Assembly (NCBI RefSeq): GCF_009687845.1
Contig: NZ_BLAD01000037.1
Span: 251,567-315,566, forward strand
DNA from: Acrocarpospora corrugata
GTDB lineage: Bacteria; Actinomycetota; Actinomycetes; Streptosporangiales; Streptosporangiaceae
Reading direction: 5' to 3'
DNA length: 64,000 bases
Made by a program: the position numbers and the translations under genes
Shown: piece by piece, positions 7,397-16,198 of the stretch
Layout: each line of letters begins with the position of its first letter
How positions within the stretch are numbered: the stretch's first letter is position 1
Notes under the pieces: model-generated
Database searches by the model: none
Seen by the model: only the letters and a program-made list of their open reading frames with translations
What the model was told of the DNA's origin: nothing

Positions 7397-9402
7397 TCCT
7401 GGTCGGTGTCTGGTACGTCGCGGCGTTGTCGGCGTGCGCGCTGGCCGCGCTCGCCGCCGTGCTCGGGCCGGCGCGCGGGCGCCCGGCCCTGGTCGGCACG
7501 ATCACCGTGGGAGCGGGTGCGCTCGCGGCGGTCGCGGGGGTGGCCGCGATGGGTGGCGGCGGCTGGCAGGCGTGGCTGCCCGAGGTGCTGCCGCTGGCGG
7601 GCGTACGGCTGGCCATCGACCCGCTGTCGGGCGTGTTCATCGCCGTCACGGGTGCGGTCACCAGCTGCGCCGCCCTGTACGGGGTGGGTTACGCCAAGGA
7701 CGGGCACGGCCCGGCGGGACGGGTGACCCAGGCCGCGGTGCCGCTCTTCGTGGCCTCGATGCTGCTGGTTCCGGCGGCGGCGAGCGTCAGCACGCTACTG
7801 CTCACCTGGGAGTTGATGGCGATCACGTCGCTGCTGCTGGTGCTGGCGGAGCACCGGCGGCGGGCGGCGGTGGGGGAGGCGGCGCTCTGGTACGCCGTGA
7901 TGACCCACCTGGGATTGGTGGCGATCCTGTCCGGCCTGTTCGCCTTCGCCGCTTCGGCGGGCGGGGAGTCCTTCGCCCAGTTGCGGGCCGCCGAACTGTC
8001 CCCGGCGATGCGCTCCGCGGTGTTCGTGGCGACCTTCGTCGGGTTCGCGTCCAAGGCGGGGATCGTGCCGTTGCACGTGTGGCTGCCCCGGGCGCACCCG
8101 GAAGCGCCGAGTCATGTGTCGGCGTTGATGAGTGCCGCGATGGTGAACCTGGGCTGCTACGGCATCCTGCGGGTCGGGCTTGATCTGCTGGGCGGCGGCC
8201 CGGCCTGGTGGTGGCTGCTGGTCCTGGCCGCGGGTGCGGTCTCCGCCCTGTATGGGATCTTGCACGCGGTGGTGGCCGCGGATCTGAAGCGGCTGCTCGC
8301 CTACTCCACCACCGAGAACATGGGCCTGGTGCTGATCGGTCTGGGCGCGGCCGGCTTCTTCGCCACCGCGGGCTTCGACGCACTGGCGGGCGTCGCGTTG
8401 ACGGCGGCTTTGCTGCACGTGGTCAACCATGCGGCGTTCAAGACGGTGTTGTTCCTGGCGGCCGGTTCGGTGCTGCGGGCCACGGGCACCCGCGACCTGG
8501 ACGCGCTGGGCGGGCTGCGTACGCGCATGCCGTACACGACCGGGCTGTTCGCGGTCGGCGCGCTGTGCGCGTCCGCGTTGCCGCCCGGCAACGCCTTCAT
8601 CAGCGAGTGGCTGCTACTGCAGAGCCTGATCCAGTCAGGGTCGGTCTCCGGCCTGGCCGGGGTCGTCCTCATGCCGCTGGCCGTCGCGGTGATCGCGCTG
8701 TCGGCGGGGCTGGCGGTGGCCACGTTCGTGAAGGCGTTCGGCGTCGGGTTCCTGGCCCGGCCGCGCAGCCCGGCCGCCGGGGCGGCCCGGGAGAGCCCGC
8801 CGGCCATGGTGGGCGGGATGGCGCTGGCGGCCGGGTGCTGCCTGGCCCTGGCCTTGGCCCCGGTCCTGATCGTGCCCGCGCTGACCCGGCCCGTCCTGGC
8901 CGTGGTCGCCGGTACCGGGGTGAGCGCGCGCGACCTGATCCTGGCCGGCGGAGCCGGCGCGATCTCGCCGACGCTCATCGCGGCAGCCCTCGTGCTGGCC
9001 GTCGGCGCCGTGCTGGCGCTGACCCGGGCGGTGATGGTCCGGCGGAGCCGCCGCGTGGCCCGGCTGTGGGACTGCGGGGCCGGGCCGATGTCGGCCCGGA
9101 TGGAGTACACGGCGACGTCCTTCGCCGAACCGCTTCAGCGGGTCTTCGACGACGTCCTGGCACCGGAGAACGACGTCGATGTGACCCCCGCACGCGAGTC
9201 GGCGTACCTGGTGCGGCGGGTGGCCTTCCACGCCCGCGTTCCCGACCGGATCGAGCGCCGCCTCTACGACCCGCTGCTGGCCGTCGCCGACGACGTCGGC
9301 ATCCGAGCCCGCCGGCTGGCCAACGGCAGCGTGCACCGGTATCTGGCCTTCGGCTTCTGCGTCCTGACCGGCGCGCTGGTGGTGCTGGCGGTGATCGAGT
9401 GA
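7393..9402 (+). CDS. HyfB/NuoL-like proton-pumping membrane subunit
   Basis: 669 residues with about 14-16 membrane helices, of the MrpA/NuoL antiporter-like family. The core helices include LLTWELMAITSLLLVLAEH (the glutamate helix), KAGIVPLHVWLPRAHPEAPS and LKRLLAYSTTENMGLVLIGL, all typical of HyfB/HycC proteins. The ATG overlaps the previous stop (ATGA). It is expected to translocate protons, or possibly sodium. The C-terminal part ends with one more helix after a charged loop (about residues 540-640), as in formate hydrogenlyase subunit 3. Confidence 0.88.
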   Translation: MILVGVWYVAALSACALAALAAVLGPARGRPALVGTITVGAGALAAVAGVAAMGGGGWQAWLPEVLPLAGVRLAIDPLSGVFIAVTGAVTSCAALYGVGYAKDGHGPAGRVTQAAVPLFVASMLLVPAAASVSTLLLTWELMAITSLLLVLAEHRRRAAVGEAALWYAVMTHLGLVAILSGLFAFAASAGGESFAQLRAAELSPAMRSAVFVATFVGFASKAGIVPLHVWLPRAHPEAPSHVSALMSAAMVNLGCYGILRVGLDLLGGGPAWWWLLVLAAGAVSALYGILHAVVAADLKRLLAYSTTENMGLVLIGLGAAGFFATAGFDALAGVALTAALLHVVNHAAFKTVLFLAAGSVLRATGTRDLDALGGLRTRMPYTTGLFAVGALCASALPPGNAFISEWLLLQSLIQSGSVSGLAGVVLMPLAVAVIALSAGLAVATFVKAFGVGFLARPRSPAAGAARESPPAMVGGMALAAGCCLALALAPVLIVPALTRPVLAVVAGTGVSARDLILAGGAGAISPTLIAAALVLAVGAVLALTRAVMVRRSRRVARLWDCGAGPMSARMEYTATSFAEPLQRVFDDVLAPENDVDVTPARESAYLVRRVAFHARVPDRIERRLYDPLLAVADDVGIRARRLANGSVHRYLAFGFCVLTGALVVLAVIE

Positions 9403-10343
9403 CCGACGTGGCCGGGGTGGTCCTCCAGGTAGTCCTCGTGGGGCTCGGTTCACCGCTCCTGGTGGGGGTGATGCGGCAGGTCCGGGCCCGGCTGGAAGGG
9501 CGGGCCGGAGCGGGGATCTGGCAGCCCTGGCGCGACCTGCGCAAGCTGATGCGCAGGCAGCCGATCACCCCGGCCGGAACGGGGTGGATGTTCCGCGCGG
9601 CCCCGCTGCTGCTGCCGGGTACCGCGCTGGTGGTGGCCTCGGTCGTGCCGCTGGTCACCACCGCGTCCCCGCTCGACGGCGTAGCCGACCTGTTCGCGGT
9701 GACGGCGCTGCTCACCCTGGGCTCGGTGGCTCTGGCGCTGGCCGGGCTCGACACCGGGACCGCTTTCGGCGGGATGGGGGCCAGCCGTGAGGTGACCGTG
9801 CTGGCGCTGGTCGAACCGACCATCCTGTTGTCGGTGTTCGCGCTGTCGGTGCCGGCCGGTTCCACGAACCTGGGCGACATCGTGACCGCCGCCGCCGAGC
9901 ATCCGCTGTCGCTGATCTCGCCGGTCAGCCTGCTCGCGGCGGTCGCACTGGTGATCGTCTCCATCGCCGAGACCGGCCGCATCCCGGTGGACAATCCCGC
10001 CACGCACCTTGAGCTGACGATGATCCATGAGGCGATGACCCTGGAGTACGCCGGGCTCGACCTGGCCCTGATCGAATGGGCGTCGGCGATGCGGCTGAGC
10101 CTGCTGCTCGGGTTGCTGGCGGGGCTGTTCGCCCCGTGGGGCATCGCCACGGCCGGAGCCGGGCCGCTCGCGCTGCTGGTCGCCGCGGTGGTGATCGCGC
10201 TCAAGGTCACCGTGCTGGGCGGGCTCCTGGCCGCCAGTGAGGTGTTCATGGCCAAGCTGCGGCTCTTCCGCATCCCCGAGCTGCTGGCCGGGTCGTTCCT
10301 GATGGCGCTGCTGGCCGTGGCCGCCTCCTACTTTCTGGCGTGA
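9399..10343 (+). CDS. HycD/NuoH-like membrane anchor subunit
   Basis: 314 residues, starting at the GTG at 9399 that overlaps the upstream TGA (GTGA). Typical features: the N-terminal RLEGRAGAGIWQPWRDLRKL loop that forms the quinone-like or interface cavity, the conserved ETGRIPVDNPATHLELTMIH loop, and eight or so hydrophobic helices. It anchors the soluble iron-sulfur and HycE-like subunits on the membrane. Confidence 0.88.
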   Translation: MTDVAGVVLQVVLVGLGSPLLVGVMRQVRARLEGRAGAGIWQPWRDLRKLMRRQPITPAGTGWMFRAAPLLLPGTALVVASVVPLVTTASPLDGVADLFAVTALLTLGSVALALAGLDTGTAFGGMGASREVTVLALVEPTILLSVFALSVPAGSTNLGDIVTAAAEHPLSLISPVSLLAAVALVIVSIAETGRIPVDNPATHLELTMIHEAMTLEYAGLDLALIEWASAMRLSLLLGLLAGLFAPWGIATAGAGPLALLVAAVVIALKVTVLGGLLAASEVFMAKLRLFRIPELLAGSFLMALLAVAASYFLA

Positions 10344-11008
10344 TCGACATGACCGAGGCGATCTACGTTCAGCTGCTGTACCTGGCCTGCGGGGCTTTCC
10401 TGCTCACCGGGGTGCTGGTGCTCTGGCGGCGCGACCTGTCCGCGATCATCCGGCTGTTCGCTCTGCAGGGCCTCGCGCTGGGGGCCCTGATCCTCGTGCT
10501 CGCCGCGTACCAGCGCGATCTCGCGCTCGCGCTGGTCGGCGTCGGCGTCGGGGGATTGCGGGCGGGGCTGCTGCCGTACGTGATGCGACGGGCGCTCGCC
10601 GCCGCGGGCGCGCACCGGGAAACCCGGCCACTGGTGAATGCGGCGACCTCGCTGCTGGTGGCCGCGGTGCTGGCGATGCTCGCGTACGCGATCTCGCGTC
10701 CGCTGACGCAGCTGGCACCGGGACCGACCATCCGGGCCGTGCCGGTCGCGCTGACCGTGCTGCTGGTCGGCTTCTTCGTCCTGGTCACCAGGCGGCGGGC
10801 GTTGTCGCAGGTGGTGGGGTTCCTGTTGATGGACAATGCGATTACCGCGACCGCGTTCCTGACCACCAGCGGCGTGCCGTTGGTGGTGGAGCTGGGCGTC
10901 TCCCTGGACGTGCTGCTGGCCGTGCTGGTCCTGTACACGCTGACCGACCGGATCCGGGCGTCCTTCGGCGGCACCGACCTGGACGAACTGCGGGAGCTGC
11001 ACGACTGA
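10340..11008 (+). CDS. HyfE-like (NuoK-related) membrane subunit
   Basis: 222 residues and about six to seven helices. The start is the GTG at 10340 overlapping the previous stop, or the ATG at 10349. Sequences such as DLSAIIRLFALQGLALGALI and MDNAITATAFLTTSGVPLVV match hydrogenase-4 component E. It corresponds in position to Rv0085 (HycP). Its function is structural and in proton translocation within the membrane arm. Confidence 0.85.
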   Translation: MIDMTEAIYVQLLYLACGAFLLTGVLVLWRRDLSAIIRLFALQGLALGALILVLAAYQRDLALALVGVGVGGLRAGLLPYVMRRALAAAGAHRETRPLVNAATSLLVAAVLAMLAYAISRPLTQLAPGPTIRAVPVALTVLLVGFFVLVTRRRALSQVVGFLLMDNAITATAFLTTSGVPLVVELGVSLDVLLAVLVLYTLTDRIRASFGGTDLDELRELHD

Positions 11009-12489
11009 TGACCGCTTCTCTGGTGACCGCGCCGATCGTGGTTCCGCTCCTGTCGGCGGCCGGCTACGCCGTGTTCGGGTGGAACCGCCGCACGGCGTGG
11101 CTGGGAGCGGTCGCCGCGGCCGGGCTGCTGGTCGGCGCGGCACTCCTGGCGGCCGGGACGCGCGGCGGGGCCGTCCTGGCGGCGTTGGGGCTGCTGCGGG
11201 CGGACGCGCTCAGCGCGTACATGCTGATCGTGATCGGCGTGGTGGCCCTGCCGGCGATGCTGGCCGGGCCGGCCTACCTGGCGGCGGAGGCCGCCGCCGG
11301 GCACGTGAGCCCGGCGGCGGCACGCAGGTACGGCATGCTCACCCAGATGTTCCTCGCGGCGATGGCACTGGCCGTGCTGGCCGCCAACCTGGGGCTGGTG
11401 TGGGTGGCGGTCGAGGCCACCACGATCGTGACCGCCTTCCTGGTCGGGCATCGGCATACCCGCGAGGCCACCGAGGCGGCCTGGAAGTACGTGGTCATCT
11501 GCTCGGTCGGCATCGGTCTGGCGCTGCTGGGGGTCGTGCTGGTGTACTTCGCCGCCCTGCACGCCGGGCTCTCCGAGGCCCAGGGCCTGGACCTGGCCAT
11601 GCTGACCGAGCGTGCCACCGGCCTGGATCCTGGCGTGACCCGGCTCGCCGTCCTGCTGCTCGTGCTCGGGTTCGGGACGAAGGCCGGTCTCGCGCCCATG
11701 CACGCCTGGCTGCCGGACGCCCACAGCCAGGCGCCGGCTCCGGTGTCGGCGCTGATGTCGGGCGTGCTGCTGTCGGTGGCGTTCTACGCGATCCTGCGGG
11801 TGAAGGTGATCGCCGATCAGGCGCTCGGCCCGGACTTCGCCCGCGTGCTCCTGGTCGTGGCCGCGCTGGGCTCCCTCGCGGTCGCGGCGGCCCTGCTGCT
11901 GGCCCAGCGGGACTACAAGCGGCTGCTCGCCTACTCCAGCATCGAGCACATGGGCCTGCTGGCCTTGGGCGCCGCGGTGGGCGACGCTCTCGCGCTGGCC
12001 GCGGTGCTGCTGCACGTCCTCGGGCACGGGCTGGCCAAGTCGGTGCTGTTCCTGGGCGCGGGCCACATCCAGCACGCCGTGGGAAGCAGCCGGATCTCGG
12101 CCCTGGGCGGCCTGCTCGCGCGGGCCCCGCTGCTGGGCGGCACGTTCGGGCTCGGCCTGCTCGCGCTGCTGGGGCTGCCGCCGTTCAGCCTGTTCGCCAG
12201 CGAGCTCGGCATCGCCCGGGCGGGCTTCCCGTCCGGGCTGGGCTGGGCGGTCGTCGTGGCGTTCACGCTGATGCTGGTCATCGTCGCCGCGGTCGGACGG
12301 CACGCCCGCCTGATGCTGCTCGGCCCGGCGCCCGCCGTGGCCGCCGAACCGGGCATCAGGGTGCCGCGGGCCGTGGCCGGTTCGCTGGTCGCCGCCCTGG
12401 CGGTGTGCGTCCTGCTGGGCGTCACGACCGCGCCGCTGGACGGGCTGCTGCGCTCGGCCGCCGCAATCGCCACCGGAGCCGCCCCATGA
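11008..12489 (+). CDS. HyfF/NuoN-like proton-pumping membrane subunit
   Basis: 493 residues, the second antiporter-like subunit of the complex (position of Rv0086, HycQ). The ATG shares one base with the upstream stop (TGATG). Conserved segments are LGLVWVAVEATTIVTAFLVG (glutamate helix), KAGLAPMHAWLPDAHSQAP and YKRLLAYSSIEHMGLLALG, with the charged residues expected for an ion path. About 13-14 helices are expected. Confidence 0.88.
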   Translation: MTASLVTAPIVVPLLSAAGYAVFGWNRRTAWLGAVAAAGLLVGAALLAAGTRGGAVLAALGLLRADALSAYMLIVIGVVALPAMLAGPAYLAAEAAAGHVSPAAARRYGMLTQMFLAAMALAVLAANLGLVWVAVEATTIVTAFLVGHRHTREATEAAWKYVVICSVGIGLALLGVVLVYFAALHAGLSEAQGLDLAMLTERATGLDPGVTRLAVLLLVLGFGTKAGLAPMHAWLPDAHSQAPAPVSALMSGVLLSVAFYAILRVKVIADQALGPDFARVLLVVAALGSLAVAAALLLAQRDYKRLLAYSSIEHMGLLALGAAVGDALALAAVLLHVLGHGLAKSVLFLGAGHIQHAVGSSRISALGGLLARAPLLGGTFGLGLLALLGLPPFSLFASELGIARAGFPSGLGWAVVVAFTLMLVIVAAVGRHARLMLLGPAPAVAAEPGIRVPRAVAGSLVAALAVCVLLGVTTAPLDGLLRSAAAIATGAAP

Positions 12490-13952
12490 CCCTCCGCACC
12501 GTCACCGATATCCGGCCCCGCGACGTCGTCCATGAGGCCGGGGCGCTGCTCGGCGCGGGCTACCGGCTCGCCTTGGTCTCCGCGCACGAGCAGGCGCGCG
12601 GGCTGGAGGTCGTCTACCTGTTCACCGCCGCCGCCCCGGATCGGCGGACCGAGCTTCGCCTGCTGCTGCCGCTGGAGCGGCCCGCCGTCGACAGCCTGGC
12701 CGGCCTGTCCTTCCCGGCGGGCCGGTTCGAACGCGAGATGCGCGACCTGTACGGCATCACCCCGCTCGGGCACCCGATGCCGCGCCGTCTGGTCCGGCAC
12801 CACCACTGGCCGCGCGGCTGGTATCCGATGCGGGCTCAGACCGGACCGCCGCCCGCCTTCGGCGACCCAGAAGGGCCCTTCCCGTTCGTGACCGTGGAAG
12901 GCCCCGCCGTCTACGAGATCCCCGTCGGGCCGGTCCACGCCGGGCTCATCGAGCCGGGCCACTTCCGCTTCTCCGTGGTGGGTGAGTCCATCATCAAACT
13001 CAAGGCCCGCCTGTGGTTCGTCCACCGCGGCCTGGAGAAACTCTTCCAGGGGCGCGACCCCGCCGACGGGCTCCCGCTGGCCGAGCGGGTCAGCGGTGAC
13101 ACCTCCCTGGGGCATGCCCTGGCGTTCTGCCTGGCCGTCGAGGAGGCCACCGGGCTGGAGGTGAATCCCGCGGCGCACGCAGGGCGGGCGATGCTGCTGG
13201 AGCTGGAACGCCTGTACAACCACGTCACCGACCTGGGCGCGCTCTGCAACGACGTCGCCCATTCGATCCTGAACGCCCAGGCCGGGCGGGTACGCGAACA
13301 GTTGCTGCGGATCAACGCGGAAGTCACCGGCCACCGGCTGCTGCGCGGCGCCGTCACGATCGGGGGTGTGCGCCTGCGCGCGCTGCCCGACCCCGGCCGG
13401 CTGCGGGCGATCGGAGCGGACATCGCCGAGATCGCCGCGCTGGCCCAGGGCCACAGCGTCATCGCCGACCGGTTCACCGGAACCGGCATCCTCCCCGCCC
13501 GGGCCGCACGCGACCTCGGCACCCTCGGGTACGTGGCGCGTGCCAGCGGTCTCGACGTGGACGCCCGCCGCGACCATCCGACCCTCGACCTGGGGCCGTT
13601 CTCGCCGGTCGTCCAGACCGACGGGGACGTGCTGGCCAGGTTCCAGGTGCGCGTCCGGGAGATCGCCGCCTCGATCGAGCTGATCGCCCGGCTGGCCGAG
13701 GGCACAGCTGCCGGCGTCGATCCGAGCAGCGGTCCGCGCGGTACCGGAGTGGGCATCGTCGAGGGCTGGCGGGGGACGATCCTGCACCGGATCGAACTCG
13801 ATTCCGGCGGCGCGCTCCGCCGGGTCAAGATCGTCGATCCGTCCTTCTTCAACTGGCCCGCCCTGCCGGTCGCGCTCAGCGGGGCGATCGTTCCCGACTT
13901 TCCGCTGGTCAACAAGAGCTTCAACCTGTCGTACGCGGGCAACGACCTGTGA
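12486..13952 (+). CDS. HycE/HyfG-like large subunit lacking the NiFe cysteine ligands
   Basis: 488 residues: an N-terminal NuoC-like domain (about 1-150, with FEREMRDLYGITPLGHPMPR) fused to a NuoD/hydrogenase-large-subunit domain (about 150-488). The ATG overlaps the upstream stop. At the place of the N-terminal RxCGxC motif the sequence is RVSGDTS (201-207). At the C terminus, where group-4 hydrogenases have cysteines flanking NKSFNLSY, this protein has Val475 and Ala484 (PLVNKSFNLSYAGNDL). None of the four cysteines is present, so a NiFe centre cannot form. It is best seen as an energy-converting-hydrogenase-related (Ehr) complex of unknown redox partner. Confidence 0.87.
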   Translation: MTLRTVTDIRPRDVVHEAGALLGAGYRLALVSAHEQARGLEVVYLFTAAAPDRRTELRLLLPLERPAVDSLAGLSFPAGRFEREMRDLYGITPLGHPMPRRLVRHHHWPRGWYPMRAQTGPPPAFGDPEGPFPFVTVEGPAVYEIPVGPVHAGLIEPGHFRFSVVGESIIKLKARLWFVHRGLEKLFQGRDPADGLPLAERVSGDTSLGHALAFCLAVEEATGLEVNPAAHAGRAMLLELERLYNHVTDLGALCNDVAHSILNAQAGRVREQLLRINAEVTGHRLLRGAVTIGGVRLRALPDPGRLRAIGADIAEIAALAQGHSVIADRFTGTGILPARAARDLGTLGYVARASGLDVDARRDHPTLDLGPFSPVVQTDGDVLARFQVRVREIAASIELIARLAEGTAAGVDPSSGPRGTGVGIVEGWRGTILHRIELDSGGALRRVKIVDPSFFNWPALPVALSGAIVPDFPLVNKSFNLSYAGNDL

Positions 13953-13974
13953 TCATCGGCTCCTGACGCCAAAA

Positions 13975-14010
13975 TCAGGGCGTCGTTCCCGGGTGGGGAC
14001 GACGCCCTGA
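13975..14010 (-). terminator. Intrinsic terminator of the tRNA unit, possibly bidirectional
   Basis: A perfect 12-bp stem (TCAGGGCGTCGT / ACGACGCCCTGA) with a 12-nt loop. Read on the minus strand it is followed by TTTT, just after tRNA-Cys. It also lies 22 bp after the stop of the HycE-like gene on the plus strand. Confidence 0.8.
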
Positions 14011-14015
14011 ATGGG

Positions 14016-14086
14016 AGGTGGAGACGGGATTTGAACCCGTGTACACGGCTTTGCAGGCCGTTGCCTCGCCTCTCGGCCACTCCACC
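14016..14086 (-). tRNA. tRNA-Cys (GCA)
   Basis: 71 nt without encoded CCA. The acceptor stem GGTGGAG pairs with CTCCACC, the discriminator is U73 (a cysteine identity element), the anticodon loop is CTGCAAA with GCA, and the T-arm carries GGTTCAAATCC. It is followed on the minus strand by the terminator at 13975-14010. Confidence 0.95.
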
Positions 14087-14098
14087 GGGGAAGATCCG

Positions 14099-14170
14099 AG
14101 CGGAAGACGGGATTCGAACCCGCGACCCTCACCTTGGCAAGGTGATGCTCTACCACTGAGCCACTTCCGC
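14099..14170 (-). tRNA. tRNA-Gly (GCC)
   Basis: 72 nt. The acceptor stem GCGGAAG pairs with CTTCCGC, discriminator U73, D-arm GGCTCAGTGGTAGAGC, anticodon loop TTGCCAA with GCC, and T-arm GGGTTCGAATCCC. It lies 12 bp upstream of tRNA-Cys, as in the Gly-Cys tRNA clusters common in actinobacteria; the Val member often found with them is absent. Confidence 0.95.
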
Positions 14171-14220
14171 GAACGCCATCCGGCGATTTCCGAATTCTAG
14201 CGGGTTTCCGCGAGTGATCG

Positions 14221-14886
14221 TCAATCCGGGGCGCGCGTGGCGAGATTGCGGAAGGCTCGGTCGGCGCCGCGTTCGATGGCGGGGAGCATCAGGAAGATCT
14301 CCAGGATGCGGGTCAGGCGGTGGACTTCGATGCGGTGGAAGTCGGGGCCTTCGGCGCGGGCGAGCACCAGGGACAGCGCGAGCGGGGGGAGCGGCGCGGT
14401 GATCAGGTGCAGGCCGGATTCGAGGGTCGAGGCCGTGGGGCGAGCAGGCGTCTCGGCGGGGTACGGGATGTTTTCCGGCGCGCGCCAGCTGGAGTAGACG
14501 GTCTCGCGAGGGATGCGGTCGGTCCCGGCGGCGGCCCAGTCGGCGCTGAACAGGACGGGCATCGAGTCGATGAGCGTGGCCAGCGCGCGCTCCCCCGCCG
14601 TGGTCAGGAACTTGAGGATTTCCAGTTCCGGGTAGGTGCCGGGGGCTTCGCGGGTGGACCAGATCCCCTCGACCTTGATGTCGTCGATGGCTTCCAGGGC
14701 GCTGATCAGGTATTCGCGCGGGGCCGCGTCCGGCCAGTAGACGGTGAAGTCGTCGACGGCGCGGCCGTCGCCGCGTTCCAGCACGACGACCTGGGTTATG
14801 TCCGCTCCGGCCGCGCCGAGCGCGCTGGTCACCTGCCCCAGCGAACCCGGACGATCCGGTACGGCGATGCGCAGCCGCAACAACAT
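14221..14886 (-). CDS. ACT-domain (amino-acid-binding) protein
   Basis: 221 residues. The N-terminal ACT domain (about 1-75) has the pattern LRIAVPDRPGSLGQVTSALG and ITQVVVLERGDGRAVDDFTV. The C-terminal 140 residues form a conserved actinobacterial extension with no catalytic motif that I recognise. The ATG at 14886 has GGGGAGG 7 bp upstream. The proteins are thought to sense amino acids; no ligand can be told from sequence. Confidence 0.85.
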   Translation of the reverse strand: MLLRLRIAVPDRPGSLGQVTSALGAAGADITQVVVLERGDGRAVDDFTVYWPDAAPREYLISALEAIDDIKVEGIWSTREAPGTYPELEILKFLTTAGERALATLIDSMPVLFSADWAAAGTDRIPRETVYSSWRAPENIPYPAETPARPTASTLESGLHLITAPLPPLALSLVLARAEGPDFHRIEVHRLTRILEIFLMLPAIERGADRAFRNLATRAPD

Positions 14887-14978
14887 GGACGACCTCCCCG
14901 ACCGCTGCCCAGCACCCAGGCTATCCGCCCTGCCGCGATCTTGTAACCCGAGGACACGCTCAAAGCCGCGACAATGGC

Positions 14979-16097
14979 ATGGTGAAAGTCGGGACGCTTG
15001 AGGTCTGGCCGCCGGTGGTGCTCGCGCCGATGGCCGGCATCACCAACATCGCCTTCCGCACGCTCTGCCGGGAGCAGGGCGGCGGGCTTTTCGTGTGCGA
15101 GATGATCACGTCGCGGGCGTTGGTGGAGCGTAATCCGCTGACGTTCGAGATGATCAGGTTCGGGGCCGGTGAGCGGCCGCGGAGCCTTCAGCTGTACGGG
15201 GTCGATCCGGTCGTCATCGGCAGGGCCGCGCGGATGATCGCGGAGGAGGATCTGGCCGATCACATCGATCTCAACTTCGGGTGCCCGGTGCCGAAGGTGA
15301 CGCGGCGTGGGGGCGGGTCGGCGCTGCCGTACAAGCGGAAGTTGCTGCGGGAGATTCTGCGGCAGGCGGTCGCCAACGCGGGCGGGTTGCCGGTGACGAT
15401 GAAGATGCGGAAGGGGATCGATGACGATCACCTGACCTATCTGGACGCCGGGCGGATGGCCGCCGAAGAGGGGCTCGCCGCGGTCGCGCTGCATGCGCGG
15501 ACCGCCAAGCAGCACTACGGCGGCAACGCCGACTGGGACGCGATCAAGCGGCTTCGGGATGCCGTGCCGGATATTCCGGTGCTGGGTAACGGCGACATCT
15601 GGACCGCCGACGACGCGCTGCGCATGGTCGCCCAGACCGGCTGCGACGGTGTGGTCGTCGGCCGCGGCTGTCTCGGCCGTCCGTGGCTCTTCCGTGATCT
15701 CGAAAACGCTTTCAACGGCGTCGAAGACCGCGCCCAGCCGACCCTGGGCGAGGTCACCCGCACGCTGCTCCGCCACGCCGAACTCCTCTGCGAGGTCATC
15801 GGCAGCGAAAGGTACGGCGTCGCCGACTTCCGCAAACACATCGGCTGGTACCTGAAGGGCTTCGTCGTCGGCGCCGAAACCCGCCGCCTGCTCGCCCTCT
15901 CCAACGGCCTGGCCGAACTCGAAGACCGCCTCGCGGACCTCGACCACGACCAGCCCTGGCCCGGCGAAGCCGCCGACGGCCCCCGCGGCAAGAGCGGCGA
16001 ACGCCAGAAGGTCATGCTTCCCCACGGCTGGCTCGACGATCCGGACGAACTGACCGTGCCTTCGCCAGACGCCGAGGATACGACTTCGGGCGGCTGA
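14979..16097 (+). CDS. dusB: tRNA-dihydrouridine synthase (DusB type)
   Basis: 372 residues, an FMN-dependent enzyme that reduces uridines in the tRNA D-loop. Motifs in order: VVLAPMAGITNIAFR (FMN site), DLNFGCPVPKVTRRGGGSAL (catalytic Cys and the KVT loop), LHARTAKQHYGG (His/Arg phosphate binding), VLGNGDIWTADDAL and GVVVGRGCLGRPWLFRDLE. A helical C-terminal RNA-binding domain covers about 250-345. No clear Shine-Dalgarno sequence; an in-frame GTG one codon later is an alternative start. Confidence 0.93.
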   Translation: MVKVGTLEVWPPVVLAPMAGITNIAFRTLCREQGGGLFVCEMITSRALVERNPLTFEMIRFGAGERPRSLQLYGVDPVVIGRAARMIAEEDLADHIDLNFGCPVPKVTRRGGGSALPYKRKLLREILRQAVANAGGLPVTMKMRKGIDDDHLTYLDAGRMAAEEGLAAVALHARTAKQHYGGNADWDAIKRLRDAVPDIPVLGNGDIWTADDALRMVAQTGCDGVVVGRGCLGRPWLFRDLENAFNGVEDRAQPTLGEVTRTLLRHAELLCEVIGSERYGVADFRKHIGWYLKGFVVGAETRRLLALSNGLAELEDRLADLDHDQPWPGEAADGPRGKSGERQKVMLPHGWLDDPDELTVPSPDAEDTTSGG

Positions 16098-16198
16098 AAC
16101 CGGCTGGTCGCCGTTATCCGGCGCCGATTACGTTGTCACCACGTCTCGCCGCACCGGCGCCAAGAAGGCCAGGGATTGACGGCGTATTGAGTATCCGG

